Source of the DNA: Flavobacterium sp. KACC 22761
GTDB lineage: Bacteria; Bacteroidota; Bacteroidia; Flavobacteriales; Flavobacteriaceae
Direction of reading: 5' to 3'
Assembly (NCBI RefSeq): GCF_034058155.1
Contig: NZ_CP139148.1
Coordinates: 1,488,001 to 1,552,000 of the forward strand
DNA length: 64,000 nucleotides
This document shows positions 34,101 through 38,247 of the stretch, piece by piece. Each line of letters begins with the position of its first letter. Positions within the stretch are counted from its first letter, which is position 1. Position numbers and translations under genes: made by a program. The notes below the pieces were generated by a model. The model saw only the letters and a program-made list of their open reading frames with translations, had not been told where the DNA came from and ran no database searches.

Positions 34101-37100
34101 GGACTTTGCGTAGGTGCTCCACTTCCGAAATCTTCTTTTAATAAATTACTGTATGTAGTAGCGTCTTCTAATTTATATTTTATTGTAACATAATGGCTTC
34201 CTGATTTAATATTAGTAAAGACATTATTAGTAACTGGCGTGTTTGGTATACCGTCTAAAGAATATTCGTATGAATATACATTACTTGAAGAATTAATAAC
34301 CGTTGCCGTAGTTTGTCCTTTACCAGTACAATCATAAATAACATCAGATAATTTAACATCTGGATCAGCAGGTTTTGGATCTAAAATTACATTATAAGGC
34401 AATTTATACGTACAACCATTCGCATCTTTAACGACTAAGACATAAGTACCAGCTGTAACATCTGCATAAGGCAAATCATCAAATGATTGACCTCCATCAA
34501 AAGAATATTTATATGGAGCCGTACCTCCTGAAACGTTTGTGAATCTTAATCTTCCACCAGTTCCGCCAAGTCTACATCCTGCTAATTCAGCTACACCACC
34601 AGAAGCCGTTAATTCAGAAGCTGGCGAATTAATTGTAATCACCTGTGCAGGATCTGTACAAGTTGTTCCTGATAATGTATATTTCACAACAACATTATAA
34701 GTACCTCCGGTTAGGTTTGAGAAAGTTCCGTTACTACTCCATGTTACACCGTTATTAATGCTATACTGCATTGTATAACCGTTTTGAGCTGTAACATTTA
34801 CCTTAATTTCTCCTTTATCAGTGTAACATATAATATCTGTTTTACTAATCGTATATTGTGGTTTTGGACTTGCTGTGAATGTAATTGAATTAGTAGCCTT
34901 ACATCCATTTGCATCAGAAACCGCAATATTATAAACTCCGCCTGCAGGCAATGTTGCAAATGTTACCGGTATTGTTGCTCCTGTATAAAGAGTGTAGTCT
35001 CCACCGTTTAGGGAATAATAATACGGTGAGGTTCCTCCGGCAATAGTTAATTTAATTCCTCCATCCTGACAAGCAGTTAATGCTGGAGACATAGCAGGAG
35101 TAACAGTAAGTTTTGCAACTGTGTTAATTGTTATATCCTGAGTAGCCTTACAACCATCCTCTGTAATTACTTCCGTGGTATATGTTCCAGCTGTTAACTT
35201 ATCATATAGAAATTGATTATTAGAAATATTACCTGATGTGATTACAAGTTTTTTAGGCGATTTTGTATAAATATTAAAAGTATACTGAGGATCAGCATCA
35301 TTGGCCACAATAAGTACCTGACCTAAGTCACCATTACATAATGGCTGAGAAGCTGTAGCAGTCATGCTAAAGGCTCTTTTTCTGATTACAATATCTCCAA
35401 TATTAAAAATACAAGGATTAGTAGTTACACCAACCTGTCTTATAAAAATAATATATGTTTTTTGCGTTACACCTGCGCCCCATGTAGTCCCAGTAATTGG
35501 GAATATTGGGCTTGATTGATAAGCTCCAGGTACAGGTGTTGTATTAGGGATTTGCTCGGCTATTGCATATTCATATTGTGCATTACCTCCACCAACAGTT
35601 ATGTTTCCAGCTTTTCCACACATAATATCTTTGTGTGTTTCAGTTGGGTTGAATACGTTTTTATAAACATTGAAATAAAAACGATTAAAACAGCCTCCAG
35701 TATAATTCAATGTCAATCTAAATTGACCTGACTGATCTGCTCTGTAATTTGGGCCGTCACCAACTTTTGTCCAAGTACACGAAGTTCCTTCATTTGCACA
35801 ATTTTGGCTGGCTGATGCTGGACAACTGCTCTCGTCAAGTTTCTCCCAAACAATTACTGAACCATCATTAATGCCTGTTGGAATATCTCTATACGAATTA
35901 GCTCCACACAAGAAAATATTTGGCAATAATTTACCATTACTTGTACATTGTACTGTTTGATCAGCATATTTAATAACAGGGTTAGTCGCAATTCCTCCAA
36001 AAGGAACTACTGTAATTTCCTCCGTATAATCTGTACATGGCTTATTTGCTATTCCTGTTACCTTGTATAATCCAGGCTGTGTTACAGTAACTGATTGCCC
36101 AGTTGCGGTAAAATTTCCAGGTCCTGTCCAAGAGTAGCTAGCATATCCGTCTGAAGCTTTAATAACTTGGCTTGCACTACATAAAACAACATTTTGCGTA
36201 AACTTACAATCCTTTACTCCTACCAAGAAGTTTGTAGACTGTGGTGTTCCAAGATTACAAGCTGTGTATGATGATAAACTAGGATCATCTGTAATTTGTG
36301 TTGGATTTATGGCTCCTTTATAAGTAGCATACCCAGAATTTTGAATAATAGGGTCACAGGCATCACTTAACTCATTACAAGTAGGAACTACTTTTACACT
36401 GAATCTAATTTCACTGCGCACAAAAGGTGGCCCAGGTATTAAATTCTTTTTAACTAATGCGTCAGGAATTTTGAAAAGAAGTGTTCTTGTTGCAGCGTTG
36501 TAAGTAACGTTATTTGCAACCGTCATTCCGCTTGGCAAAGAAGTAATATCACCAGGAAAACTGAAGTTAATGTTTTTTGGTAATACATCTTTAATTACAA
36601 ACTCTTTAGCATCATCGTTGCCTTGGTTTTCAAATCCAAGTACATAATTTAATTGTTCTCCTAAGGTTACATCTTTTGAACTTGCATCAGCGCCATTAGT
36701 ATCAAAAACCTGCTTGGTCAATAAAATTTTTGGTTCGATAATTTCAACTGCGAATGTTGATAAAAATGCACCATAACCGTCACTAGAAGTTGTAAGTCTT
36801 AAAGTAGCACCCGTTTCATCATTTGGAACAACACTATTTATTGCACCAGAACTTGATGGCGGATTTGGAATAATAACTTGATCAATATCAAATCCCATAG
36901 TATTGGTACTATTAGGATTTCTTGATAAATAATGAGATCCATCTGCAGAAACTGTCGCGTTGAAGAAATTTCCTATCGGATTAACTGCGTCATAGATAAC
37001 TGTAAATGCACTCGATTTATTTGCTTTAAATTGTAAATCGTCTCCTGTTTTAAGATTATCGCCTTCAAGAGCACCAACACCAATTTTTGCATTTACAGGA

Positions 37101-38122
37101 AATGGAGCGGGTAAAGTTTGAAATCCATTTACTGTATAATCAACCGTTTTAATTCCTCCTGCATCTGGGTTAACACCTACATAACCATCAAAAACAGAAA
37201 TAAATTTACTTGGCATTGTTGGGCTTTCGTAAATCACGACCAAAGACCATCCTCCAGCACCACCACCATCACGTTTTCCTAAAGCGGCGCGCACATTCCC
37301 TACAGTATAAACACCATCTGCATTTGCCAAGGCTTGCAATGTTGTTGTTACGTTTTTAAAACATACATAAGGAGAATCTTTAAAAGAATTTTGAACGTTT
37401 GTATAATCGTATCCATCAAAAATAACTTCATCTGCAGTTACGTTTTGATAGGTACCTCCTGGAACTTTAAACTTAATTGTTTTCCAAGTATCAAGAGGTC
37501 TTAATGAACCATCGTATTTTTTTCCGCTATCAGTACTTCTTTCGTAAGGATAAATTGCTGACCAATATAGACCGGCAAAAACAATTTTTTTACAGCTATT
37601 ATTAATTTTCAATTCTGATTGAGACGAACTGAAAATTCCTGTTGCAGGATCAACATTGATGTATTCAACATTGTAACTATTATTATCTCCCGGAGAATTA
37701 AAAGGAGTATTAGCCTCAGCAGTTAAAGTTGCTAAATTCGTAACCGTTCCTGTAAATAAAACTCCTGTTTGAGGTGCTCCATTTTTATTATACGTTGGAG
37801 CAGTATCTACCTTATTGATTACCGTGTTTCCAATTAAAATAACATCTCCTTTAACTTTTATGTTTCCTCCAGTAAGTCGAGGTGTAAAAGCTTTTCCAAT
37901 TTGAGCATTTACTGAAGTAAAACTTAATAGTAAAAACAAAACGAACATCGCATAGCGCGATAAATTTTTTGTATTTAATCTTTTTATTGTCTTTAAACTT
38001 TCGTCCAAACAATAATGCATTAAATCCTCCAACTGGCATTTAGCTTGGGTAACTAAACGTGCACAACATGCAATTGCAAGTTTTACATTCTTTAAGATAG
38101 TAGGTTTTTTCATGGTCTTCAT
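13175..38122 (-). CDS. sprB: SprB, giant repetitive gliding-motility adhesin
   Basis: Cell-surface adhesin propelled by the gliding motor; 8315 residues. The N-terminus has an unusually long polar region before a hydrophobic core at about 59-72 and a cleavage site near VNA-Q (73-74). A globular region with a DUF11-like segment (about 465-600) precedes a very long array of SprB repeats of about 80-90 residues with the recurring pattern V-x-C ... GG-x-x-P-Y-x-Y ... AGTY-x-V-x-V-x-D-x-x-GC. A non-repeat domain interrupts at about 1325-1540. The last 80 residues (FTPNGDGVYDTWG, WDGRYNGEELPSG) are a gliding-motility-type C-terminal domain for type B T9SS sorting. The F. johnsoniae SprB is about 6500 residues by memory; this one is about 1800 longer. 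The frame is open throughout. Confidence 0.97.
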   Translation of the reverse strand: MKTMKKPTILKNVKLAIACCARLVTQAKCQLEDLMHYCLDESLKTIKRLNTKNLSRYAMFVLFLLLSFTSVNAQIGKAFTPRLTGGNIKVKGDVILIGNTVINKVDTAPTYNKNGAPQTGVLFTGTVTNLATLTAEANTPFNSPGDNNSYNVEYINVDPATGIFSSSQSELKINNSCKKIVFAGLYWSAIYPYERSTDSGKKYDGSLRPLDTWKTIKFKVPGGTYQNVTADEVIFDGYDYTNVQNSFKDSPYVCFKNVTTTLQALANADGVYTVGNVRAALGKRDGGGAGGWSLVVIYESPTMPSKFISVFDGYVGVNPDAGGIKTVDYTVNGFQTLPAPFPVNAKIGVGALEGDNLKTGDDLQFKANKSSAFTVIYDAVNPIGNFFNATVSADGSHYLSRNPNSTNTMGFDIDQVIIPNPPSSSGAINSVVPNDETGATLRLTTSSDGYGAFLSTFAVEIIEPKILLTKQVFDTNGADASSKDVTLGEQLNYVLGFENQGNDDAKEFVIKDVLPKNINFSFPGDITSLPSGMTVANNVTYNAATRTLLFKIPDALVKKNLIPGPPFVRSEIRFSVKVVPTCNELSDACDPIIQNSGYATYKGAINPTQITDDPSLSSYTACNLGTPQSTNFLVGVKDCKFTQNVVLCSASQVIKASDGYASYSWTGPGNFTATGQSVTVTQPGLYKVTGIANKPCTDYTEEITVVPFGGIATNPVIKYADQTVQCTSNGKLLPNIFLCGANSYRDIPTGINDGSVIVWEKLDESSCPASASQNCANEGTSCTWTKVGDGPNYRADQSGQFRLTLNYTGGCFNRFYFNVYKNVFNPTETHKDIMCGKAGNITVGGGNAQYEYAIAEQIPNTTPVPGAYQSSPIFPITGTTWGAGVTQKTYIIFIRQVGVTTNPCIFNIGDIVIRKRAFSMTATASQPLCNGDLGQVLIVANDADPQYTFNIYTKSPKKLVITSGNISNNQFLYDKLTAGTYTTEVITEDGCKATQDITINTVAKLTVTPAMSPALTACQDGGIKLTIAGGTSPYYYSLNGGDYTLYTGATIPVTFATLPAGGVYNIAVSDANGCKATNSITFTASPKPQYTISKTDIICYTDKGEIKVNVTAQNGYTMQYSINNGVTWSSNGTFSNLTGGTYNVVVKYTLSGTTCTDPAQVITINSPASELTASGGVAELAGCRLGGTGGRLRFTNVSGGTAPYKYSFDGGQSFDDLPYADVTAGTYVLVVKDANGCTYKLPYNVILDPKPADPDVKLSDVIYDCTGKGQTTATVINSSSNVYSYEYSLDGIPNTPVTNNVFTNIKSGSHYVTIKYKLEDATTYSNLLKEDFGSGAPTQSPGIAAAYCFNNQDVNIHTCPNPTRSVEDNQYSVASFFWRNDTAWYPFKDHTSNGGDQNGRYLLVNIGSAAGDYGILYSKPIADVIPNQPVKVDVAVANLLNAGVDGAAPIVRFELVDPSGKVVARVDTGKIAEAKNDPNRTKWIEIPTISLNPGNNTNLTFVIRSGSLEYNGNDLLIDDISVYQLPQTCLQEKVVRFDVGTDKAFTVLKPEIQDVLCNGKDTGTITIPVQNFSGTFYYSVNGGALQKATASPLFIEKLIAGPYTVVVQSDLAGTCSETVNTTVGTATPVTVFATVTAQAKCGTGNGATITATASGGTGPTYTYELRAADGVTVIAGNAFPHSNVFTNVTAPGTYTVAAKDINGCLSSISPAIVVNAPTQPTASFASSDLCYDADKATIIITATGTGTLTYSLDGAAAVNTNTFTGVGVGTHSVVVTDSNNCSVTVNGIIVAPALDAKASISKPLDCNSVGATIHVDISGGKTTYKYRVKTGSGSYGSSTTVTGTAFDYPAPGSGLYTFEISDSNTPTACTFEVSATVDAITNPTVTASPTQVTCYGGTNGSVTLSGSGGSGGYTYSFNNSGFTTTATYSGLKAGVAYPYQVKDNKGCISSPESITLTEPPVVQGSISATDITCGPTGTVPAVVTVTASGGTGTGYQYSFNNATSFTTTNTFPTTAAGSTVTAYIKDSNNCQIGPLSITIGAFDQITDITITDNGYDCSTTPAGGHVNIAAVKGGVSAPIRYQIISGPAGYDTATNSDGEFKGLTPGAYIFQATDIKTGCSFTKPYTVKGAPDIVAGGSVVTTIKCYGGTGTIQFTVNGVKSRYDYVITDGLGNTIQSANNLVGSSNTTIAVTSALAAGSYTITATDRTTKCTSSYTVTLTQPSNAVDVTATAANITCSKFTSVITAVGSGGTPNYSYAVVKQGSPAPAAGAYTTSATMTVDTNNGNDRNWTVYIKDVNGCPDTVNVSILMDAVPTVTATLDNQCTGSGNKFRITATPGGTNLVTPLTYGINGPTGSFGPNNFFDVVASATPYTVWVKDANGCTASATPITVYPQLTATTAVKELDCSATPNATITVTPNGGKPGYTYSVSTNGGTSYTAMASNVYTTSVAGTFNIKVTDANSCTFVVTETIQSISNPTASIVTQSNVSCNGKLDGSVTIQGNGGSGGFSYSNNATTGFGTSATFTGLGAGDYTFYVKDSKGCVGSVPVKITQPNVLTISATTVGFTCSTTNAKVAGSVTINAPVGGTAPFQYSFNGGAYGSVQTLTVNDNGSDQTINYSVKDANGCIANGSATLNKLNSPKINTAVASAVTCTVGTSTVTVTTTAGTGVGTLTYAIIAPASAVASNSTGVFAGLTPSATPYTFRVTDANGCYDTKSVTVNPVTPIGITATNKNDAKCKGTSTGNGTFTVSGYAVATDYTYTLTAGVLGTGTLTKAGNTLTLSNVAAGTYTVSVTDTATGCSSSTSITIGEPASDLDITAVAANINCNNDNAAITATATGGTTNYSYAVVKHNAAEPLAAAYNPSNILTVDTNSGADMSWDVYVMDARGCKDFVQVTLSADPTPSVTAVLSNQCTASGSGFTITASGTGGKGTLQYGINGVGGAFSTNPVFNVSASATAYTVWVKDANNCTASATPIMVYPQLTATIKVSKELDCSATPNAEITVDISGGKSGYTYRVDPGTGTYGSVTPVVGSQIVYGNATTAGTYNFEITDSNTPACTRIVSIQVNPITNPTVTATQVNVTCNGGSNGSVLLRGAGGSGSYTYSNALAGTYGVSNSFTGLTAGLHTFYVKDSKGCTGSVDVNITEPTAIVATPSATKFTCSTSNAKQAALITVTGTGGTGAYTYSYNNGTTFVAGNTLSVNDNGASQTFNIIIKDANGCLSPMVPITLAPLNSPKINTATASAVTCLATTSTVTVTTTAGTGVSPLTYTIIAPASATSNVTGATSGVFIGLAPNATYTFKVMDANGCYDTKSVTVDPVTPISISGNKNNDVTCKGTSTGKGTYTISGIATPGNYSFTLTSANLGTGSLTKSGNTLTLSNVAAGTYTVSVTDTATGCSSSTSITIGEPASDLDITAVAANINCNNDNAAITATATGGTTNYSYAVVKHNAAEPLAAAYNPSNILTVDTNSGADMSWDVYVMDARGCKDFVQVTLSADPTPSVTAVLSNQCTASGSGFTITASGTGGKGTLQYGINGVGGAFSTNPVFNVSASATAYTVWVKDANNCTASATPIMVYPQLTATIKVSKELDCSATPNAEITVDISGGKSGYTYRVDPGTGTYGSVTPVVGSQIVYGNATTAGTYNFEITDSNTPACTRIVSIQVNPITNPTVTATQVNVTCNGGSNGSVLLRGAGGSGSYTYSNALAGTYGVSNSFTGLTAGLHTFYVKDSKGCTGSVDVNITEPTAIVATPSATKFTCSTSNAKQAALITVTGTGGTGAYTYSYNNGTTFVAGNTLSVNDNGASQTFNIIIKDANGCLSPMVPITLAPLNSPKINTATASAVTCLATTSTVTVTTTAGTGVSPLTYTIIAPASATSNVTGATSGVFIGLAPNATYTFKVMDANGCYDTKSVTVDPVTPIAVSVSKLNDVKCKGNATGSARYTISGFSSTGNYSVTVTSSPTGLPYTTSTTGDVITLTGLSVGDYTLSVVDNTTSCPASATITISEPANPLSATFATVNANCLVGTSKVTVTAAGGTTAYKYAFIHDAATLNASDFGPSNVAYLDPATADWDVYVKDANNCQVKLDVTIAKDSAPTVTASAVNQCLGVGTYTITAAGTGTGTLQYSINGTSYQAGNTFTVTTAGTYNIWVKDANGCTAQTTVPVIVNEKLTLSAQLNKNITCVSGDEAARITLTAGGGNGVYTYSFTSSAAAPTAVLSGNVLTTSDAGNYTFTVTDGLGCTVTTTVPISITLPVYPDFTMTKGPDILCNKDESGSLNIVIDQTKGLAPYTINVLNTTTGHNYGTQTSGLAAGNYTVTVTDAKGCPVIKTINIAEPTPIVVTYHTVPITCVSGVGTTKGSVIIDKVTGGTGPYDYYVTGINGYDKSELDNPGNTSVTFNVVDFGLYQVRVVDANGCSKLETQVLVASPVDNLDIDVDMTTVYCSPVVGPPAIPAGGVATVKIGTLLTGHGPYHFNIYRGNGQVFTADYVDGWIPESTPGSESATFYGLTPGTAYTFIVYDDYTKCYYFQPAGNVVPTNSTLSIVNDVAHNITCTLPKPPAPPVTPDGKVTFDIKNNYTSSVDVSYQVYEAFTNLPVGALITSTIAPNGTITNLTLGSLPVGTYYILVKEVTGPNAGCSVASKDFNIKESPVLLSLTASATSIADCTNLGNISAQAKDGTGPYTYQVVASGDSPIDADWVSTNTFTRAGSVAGIDYDVYTKDAFGCIKFVPVKVFKYQDPTINAPAAICYTGVPFTFTIPGTVDSSIVGGATYSVDGSTFQSSPTFTFNAAKVYTLTIKDGKGCTATVPFEVKPQLKLDVKQTRDLSCIVGSEDAQFTLTAADGYGTYVYSYTYNGGSSTTMPTNVLTASGVGTYVFTVTDAKNCQATYTINLDAIPTINFAVSSVNASCNGAYDGTITAVVSAGVGPFKYQLEDAGAPIVAYQDSNEFKNLPAKTTYVVRVKDARECTDTKPATIVQPTLLAATSSVTTSLLCTAGNAPSKAIVTVVPSGGTSPYQYSYDNGASYSSNATYETFAGITFDVKVKDANGCEVTITNGVNVPALDAPTDMDIAGTPVYCLPAATTSTVTISNVQHGVGAKEYAILSPASATTNVSGKTSGVFTNLAPDTYLFQVKDANGCTYEEEYTVDPVTNIAVAGQLTADVSCNGGNDGAATFTVSNNTGAISYVFTAGTGTLALSGNVITATGLVAGNYTLQVTDNTTQCTATASITVGQPAPLALTANPFVNGNCNSDAQVSVTATGGTAPYTYSFVVRGAGAGTYTSSNSALLDPIDPDWDVYVKDAHNCVIAAPLQISIVKDASPTIAMPAPICFQGVAIPIDLSVGQTVPVGTPTYRINGANQASPIYNITAPGTYQLSIIDGNGCESNIVSYEVKPQVTLVAELLQDLTCTLAADIKLTPGGGTGVYPTYEVEINASGTYVALPATYAAGTYKFRVTDSQGCQAVSNVITVTPTTTPMAAFTQTNVSCKGGNNGSIVVTATNGISPYKYQLSQGAAVLKVFAAADTFTNLAAGTYDIQVMDAKGCVSAKVPVTIIEPTLLTATSSVTTALVCTAGNAPSKAIVTVVASGGTNPYQYSYDNGASYSSNDTYETYAGITFDVKVKDANGCEITITNGVDVPALNPPTDMDIAGTPIYCLPVARQTSTVTISNVQNGVGTKSFAILSPASQAGNVTGASSGVFTNLPAGTYLFEVKDANNCTYQESYIIDPVTNIAIAGQLTADVSCNGGNDGAATFTVSNNTGAISYVFTAGTGTLALSGNVITATGLVAGNYTLQVTDNTTQCTATASITVGQPAPLALTANPFVNGNCNSDAQVSVTATGGTAPYTYSFVVRGAGAGTYTSSNSALLDPIDPDWDVYVKDAHNCVIAAPLQISIVKDASPTIAMPAPICFQGVAIPIDLSVGQTVPVGTPTYRINGANQASPIYNITALGTYQLSIIDGNGCESNIVSYEVKPQVTLVAELLQDLTCTLAADIKLTPGGGTGVYPTYEVEINASGTYVALPATYAAGTYKFRVTDSQGCQAVSNVITVTPTTTPMAAFTQTNVSCKGGNNGSIVVTATNGISPYKYQLSQGAAVLKVFAAADTFTNLAAGTYDIQVMDAKGCVSAKVPVTIIEPTLLTATSSVTTALVCTAGNAPSKAIVTVVASGGTNPYQYSYDNGASYSSNDTYETYAGITFDVKVKDANGCEITITNGVDVPALNPPTDLTFATTVAVICGGKGTVDITSHVGGVLPLEYEILSPITRAKQPGTTFANLDPGTYVFQVTDKNGCTYTESYTVDPVINITVAGELVKNVSCNSGSDGVIKFTVGNKAGGYTASLNSPLGTLTQVGDVVTVTNLPAGSYTLTVTDAITTCINTATVVVDAPAVLGLNIVSQTVANCYLGAVVTVQGTGGTPAYKYAFVKDGVTPLASDYSSNNYAVLAYDDLGSNDWDVYVQDANLICSFKRDITITKDDAPTINPNATVYCYTGGPVAITIDGHQDSDIVAPPMFSIGNGYQASPNFTLNAPGTYDFYIKDGNGCIAHATYVLRQELLIQATLTQDLNCTSNDATITLSATQGTGAGTYAFEYDLNNSGVYKPVTALPFVTSTPGTYTFRVQDASTCQAVSVPVIVTPITTPTFATVVADALCVGDLNGTITVNASNGVQPYEYSINGKPFVSSNVFTGLGTGTYSILVRDAKHCPSNAVNVFVGQPIALAATNVVTQFGCDSSNNAKDAIVTINASNGTPPYSYSFDNGVTFGSSQAHTINAASTINYVVVDANGCRVSGSATVPAYNPPANFNMTASPIYCNTAGGVATLTVNSVTGGVAPYNYAIIQPAASATSNTSGSFANLLPGTYIVRVTDNNGCSTLNTIEIKKASEINVDAQLLSDVLCNGGTTGSIAFTVSNYITAGNYDFALSPNNGTFTQTGDVITYTGLTAANYTFTVTDRTSGCTDNVTNFLVNQPTAPLSFTMSATNISCNNKNATITVTAAGGTPAYSYAAVVSGMGAPTTFSTDNKLVVDTNLGTAWDVYVRDLNGCNTLAQTINILTDALPSAITANVTSQCPSATGTYEIVVSATGKAPLEYSIGGGFQSSPSFQVNSSGSYDVTVRDGNGCTVTVTGAVNIQGVLDLQLDVQQLPSCDFPNSGRIVAKATGGSGNYRYTSGAYIPVVAGTTASFNTMPAGSHTITVEDLTTGCKDVVTVELSAPTIITGLSLQKTDVKCAGGSDGLIIVNLAPSGPGVNDNPIYKYTLTGTTAGNVAVSRGPQESNVFDNLQAGDYTVKVTSGRGCNAQVDTRINQPRPLVVNAPTVTPFGCTAGTNTTNFARITVNSVSDGTAPYILYEFSKNGKVVQSSSSNVYDETDLAGGSYSVRVVDSNGCDATTTAPITIGSFITMNDLNVNVVAPITCVTNQTIQVSVATTGGTPTGLVYTIAGIDGTVFNQTNPTGLFAGLAIGSYQITVFNPTTGCTIKAYHYVNDANTFEIKVTPVNVELCYGATDGSVDLTFVDNLLNPGNEAGAFTYTIAGPVPSSGTSATAGPVRISGLRAGQYTVTAKLVNSPECTVTNVFTIVQPQNQLVLTTTKSEITCITGNNDGVISASATGGWGPNYQYELVGPTVHVAYSDKFEFTGLTAGNYTINVKDEKECIATTSVQLVVPAPIVVTASANASMLSCFGNKDGVITVNQPTGGQGSNYMYTLNIVSANPVIVSGPQSGRVFSNLSAGTYTVTVTDGYSCEATSATIVISEPTEVKPTLVLSRAQTCQTLSQITLSAEGGKAPYTYSTSANFATVIGSFTSSVSFDVPVGSYQYYVKDASGCVGFISNAVKIDPLVPLTLDLDVTNAVVKCQGETTGVIVAKAIGGLGNYKYTLLNSAGTVIRPAQTEGRFENLTIGTYSVKVDSQDCTFTSKAIIITEPATPVSAQFKVTNVTCFGENNGKLEILASGGTGVIKYALSPNLNQFDDVHVFEKLRPGNYQVIVQDANGCFILHDFTITQPALLKAALVPNTMIPEACSGDKDGAFSVEISGGTPVFSVSLDKENGPFTQGAVGQSIFDFTNLSGGAHKVYFKDSMNCVNVIDIIMPDAVTLNPTNEVSYDCVNNANANRVEVDPGFADLSQIDYSLDGAKFVNDKVFTNLTPGKHKITVRHTNGCTADTYFEIKAIQPLTLALSAGKPEMNIISVTATGGAPAYEYSFNGEPFTSSNTYKIYKSGDYVVVVRDQNGCTKTITVPAIYVDVCLDNYFTPNGDGVYDTWGPGCTNIYNNLEFSIFDRYGRVIAKYHYGQKWDGRYNGEELPSGDYWYVLKLNDEKDAREFVGHFTLYR
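19469..22692 (-). repeat. Tandem near-identical duplication inside sprB, period 1731 bp
   Basis: 19469-20961 and 21200-22692 match with constant offset 1731 (577 codons) over about 1493 bases with only scattered substitutions, for example one Pro-to-Leu change. A more diverged third unit continues toward 24 kb. In protein terms the copies cover residues about 5144-5641 and 5721-6218. Confidence 0.9.
26366..29785 (-). repeat. Tandem identical duplication inside sprB, period 1791 bp
   Basis: 26366-27994 and 28157-29785 match at offset 1791 (597 codons). The translated block is repeated without a visible change over about 543 residues, and spot checks of the DNA are identical. The edges are sharp: outside these limits the two copies diverge. 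Copies cover residues about 2780-3322 and 3377-3919. Confidence 0.93.
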
Positions 38123-38198
38123 TTTGTTTTTGTCCTGATTTATTTCCTAAGGGGCATTAAAAAATAAATTTTAGCACTCTGAAACATTTTTATTATTA

Positions 38199-38228
38199 AG
38201 TCCTTCTTACGATTATTTAAGAAGGACT
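38199..38228 (-). promoter_or_regulatory. Hairpin between sprD and sprB
   Basis: AGTCCTTCTT (38199-38208) and AAGAAGGACT (38219-38228) form a perfect 10-bp stem with a 10-base loop, 20 bases after the sprD stop. The minus-strand continuation TAATAATAAAAATG is only weakly U-rich, so it is more likely a processing or stability element, or a partial terminator, than a full terminator. Confidence 0.6.
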
Positions 38229-38247
38229 GACTTTCTTTTTACTTCTA

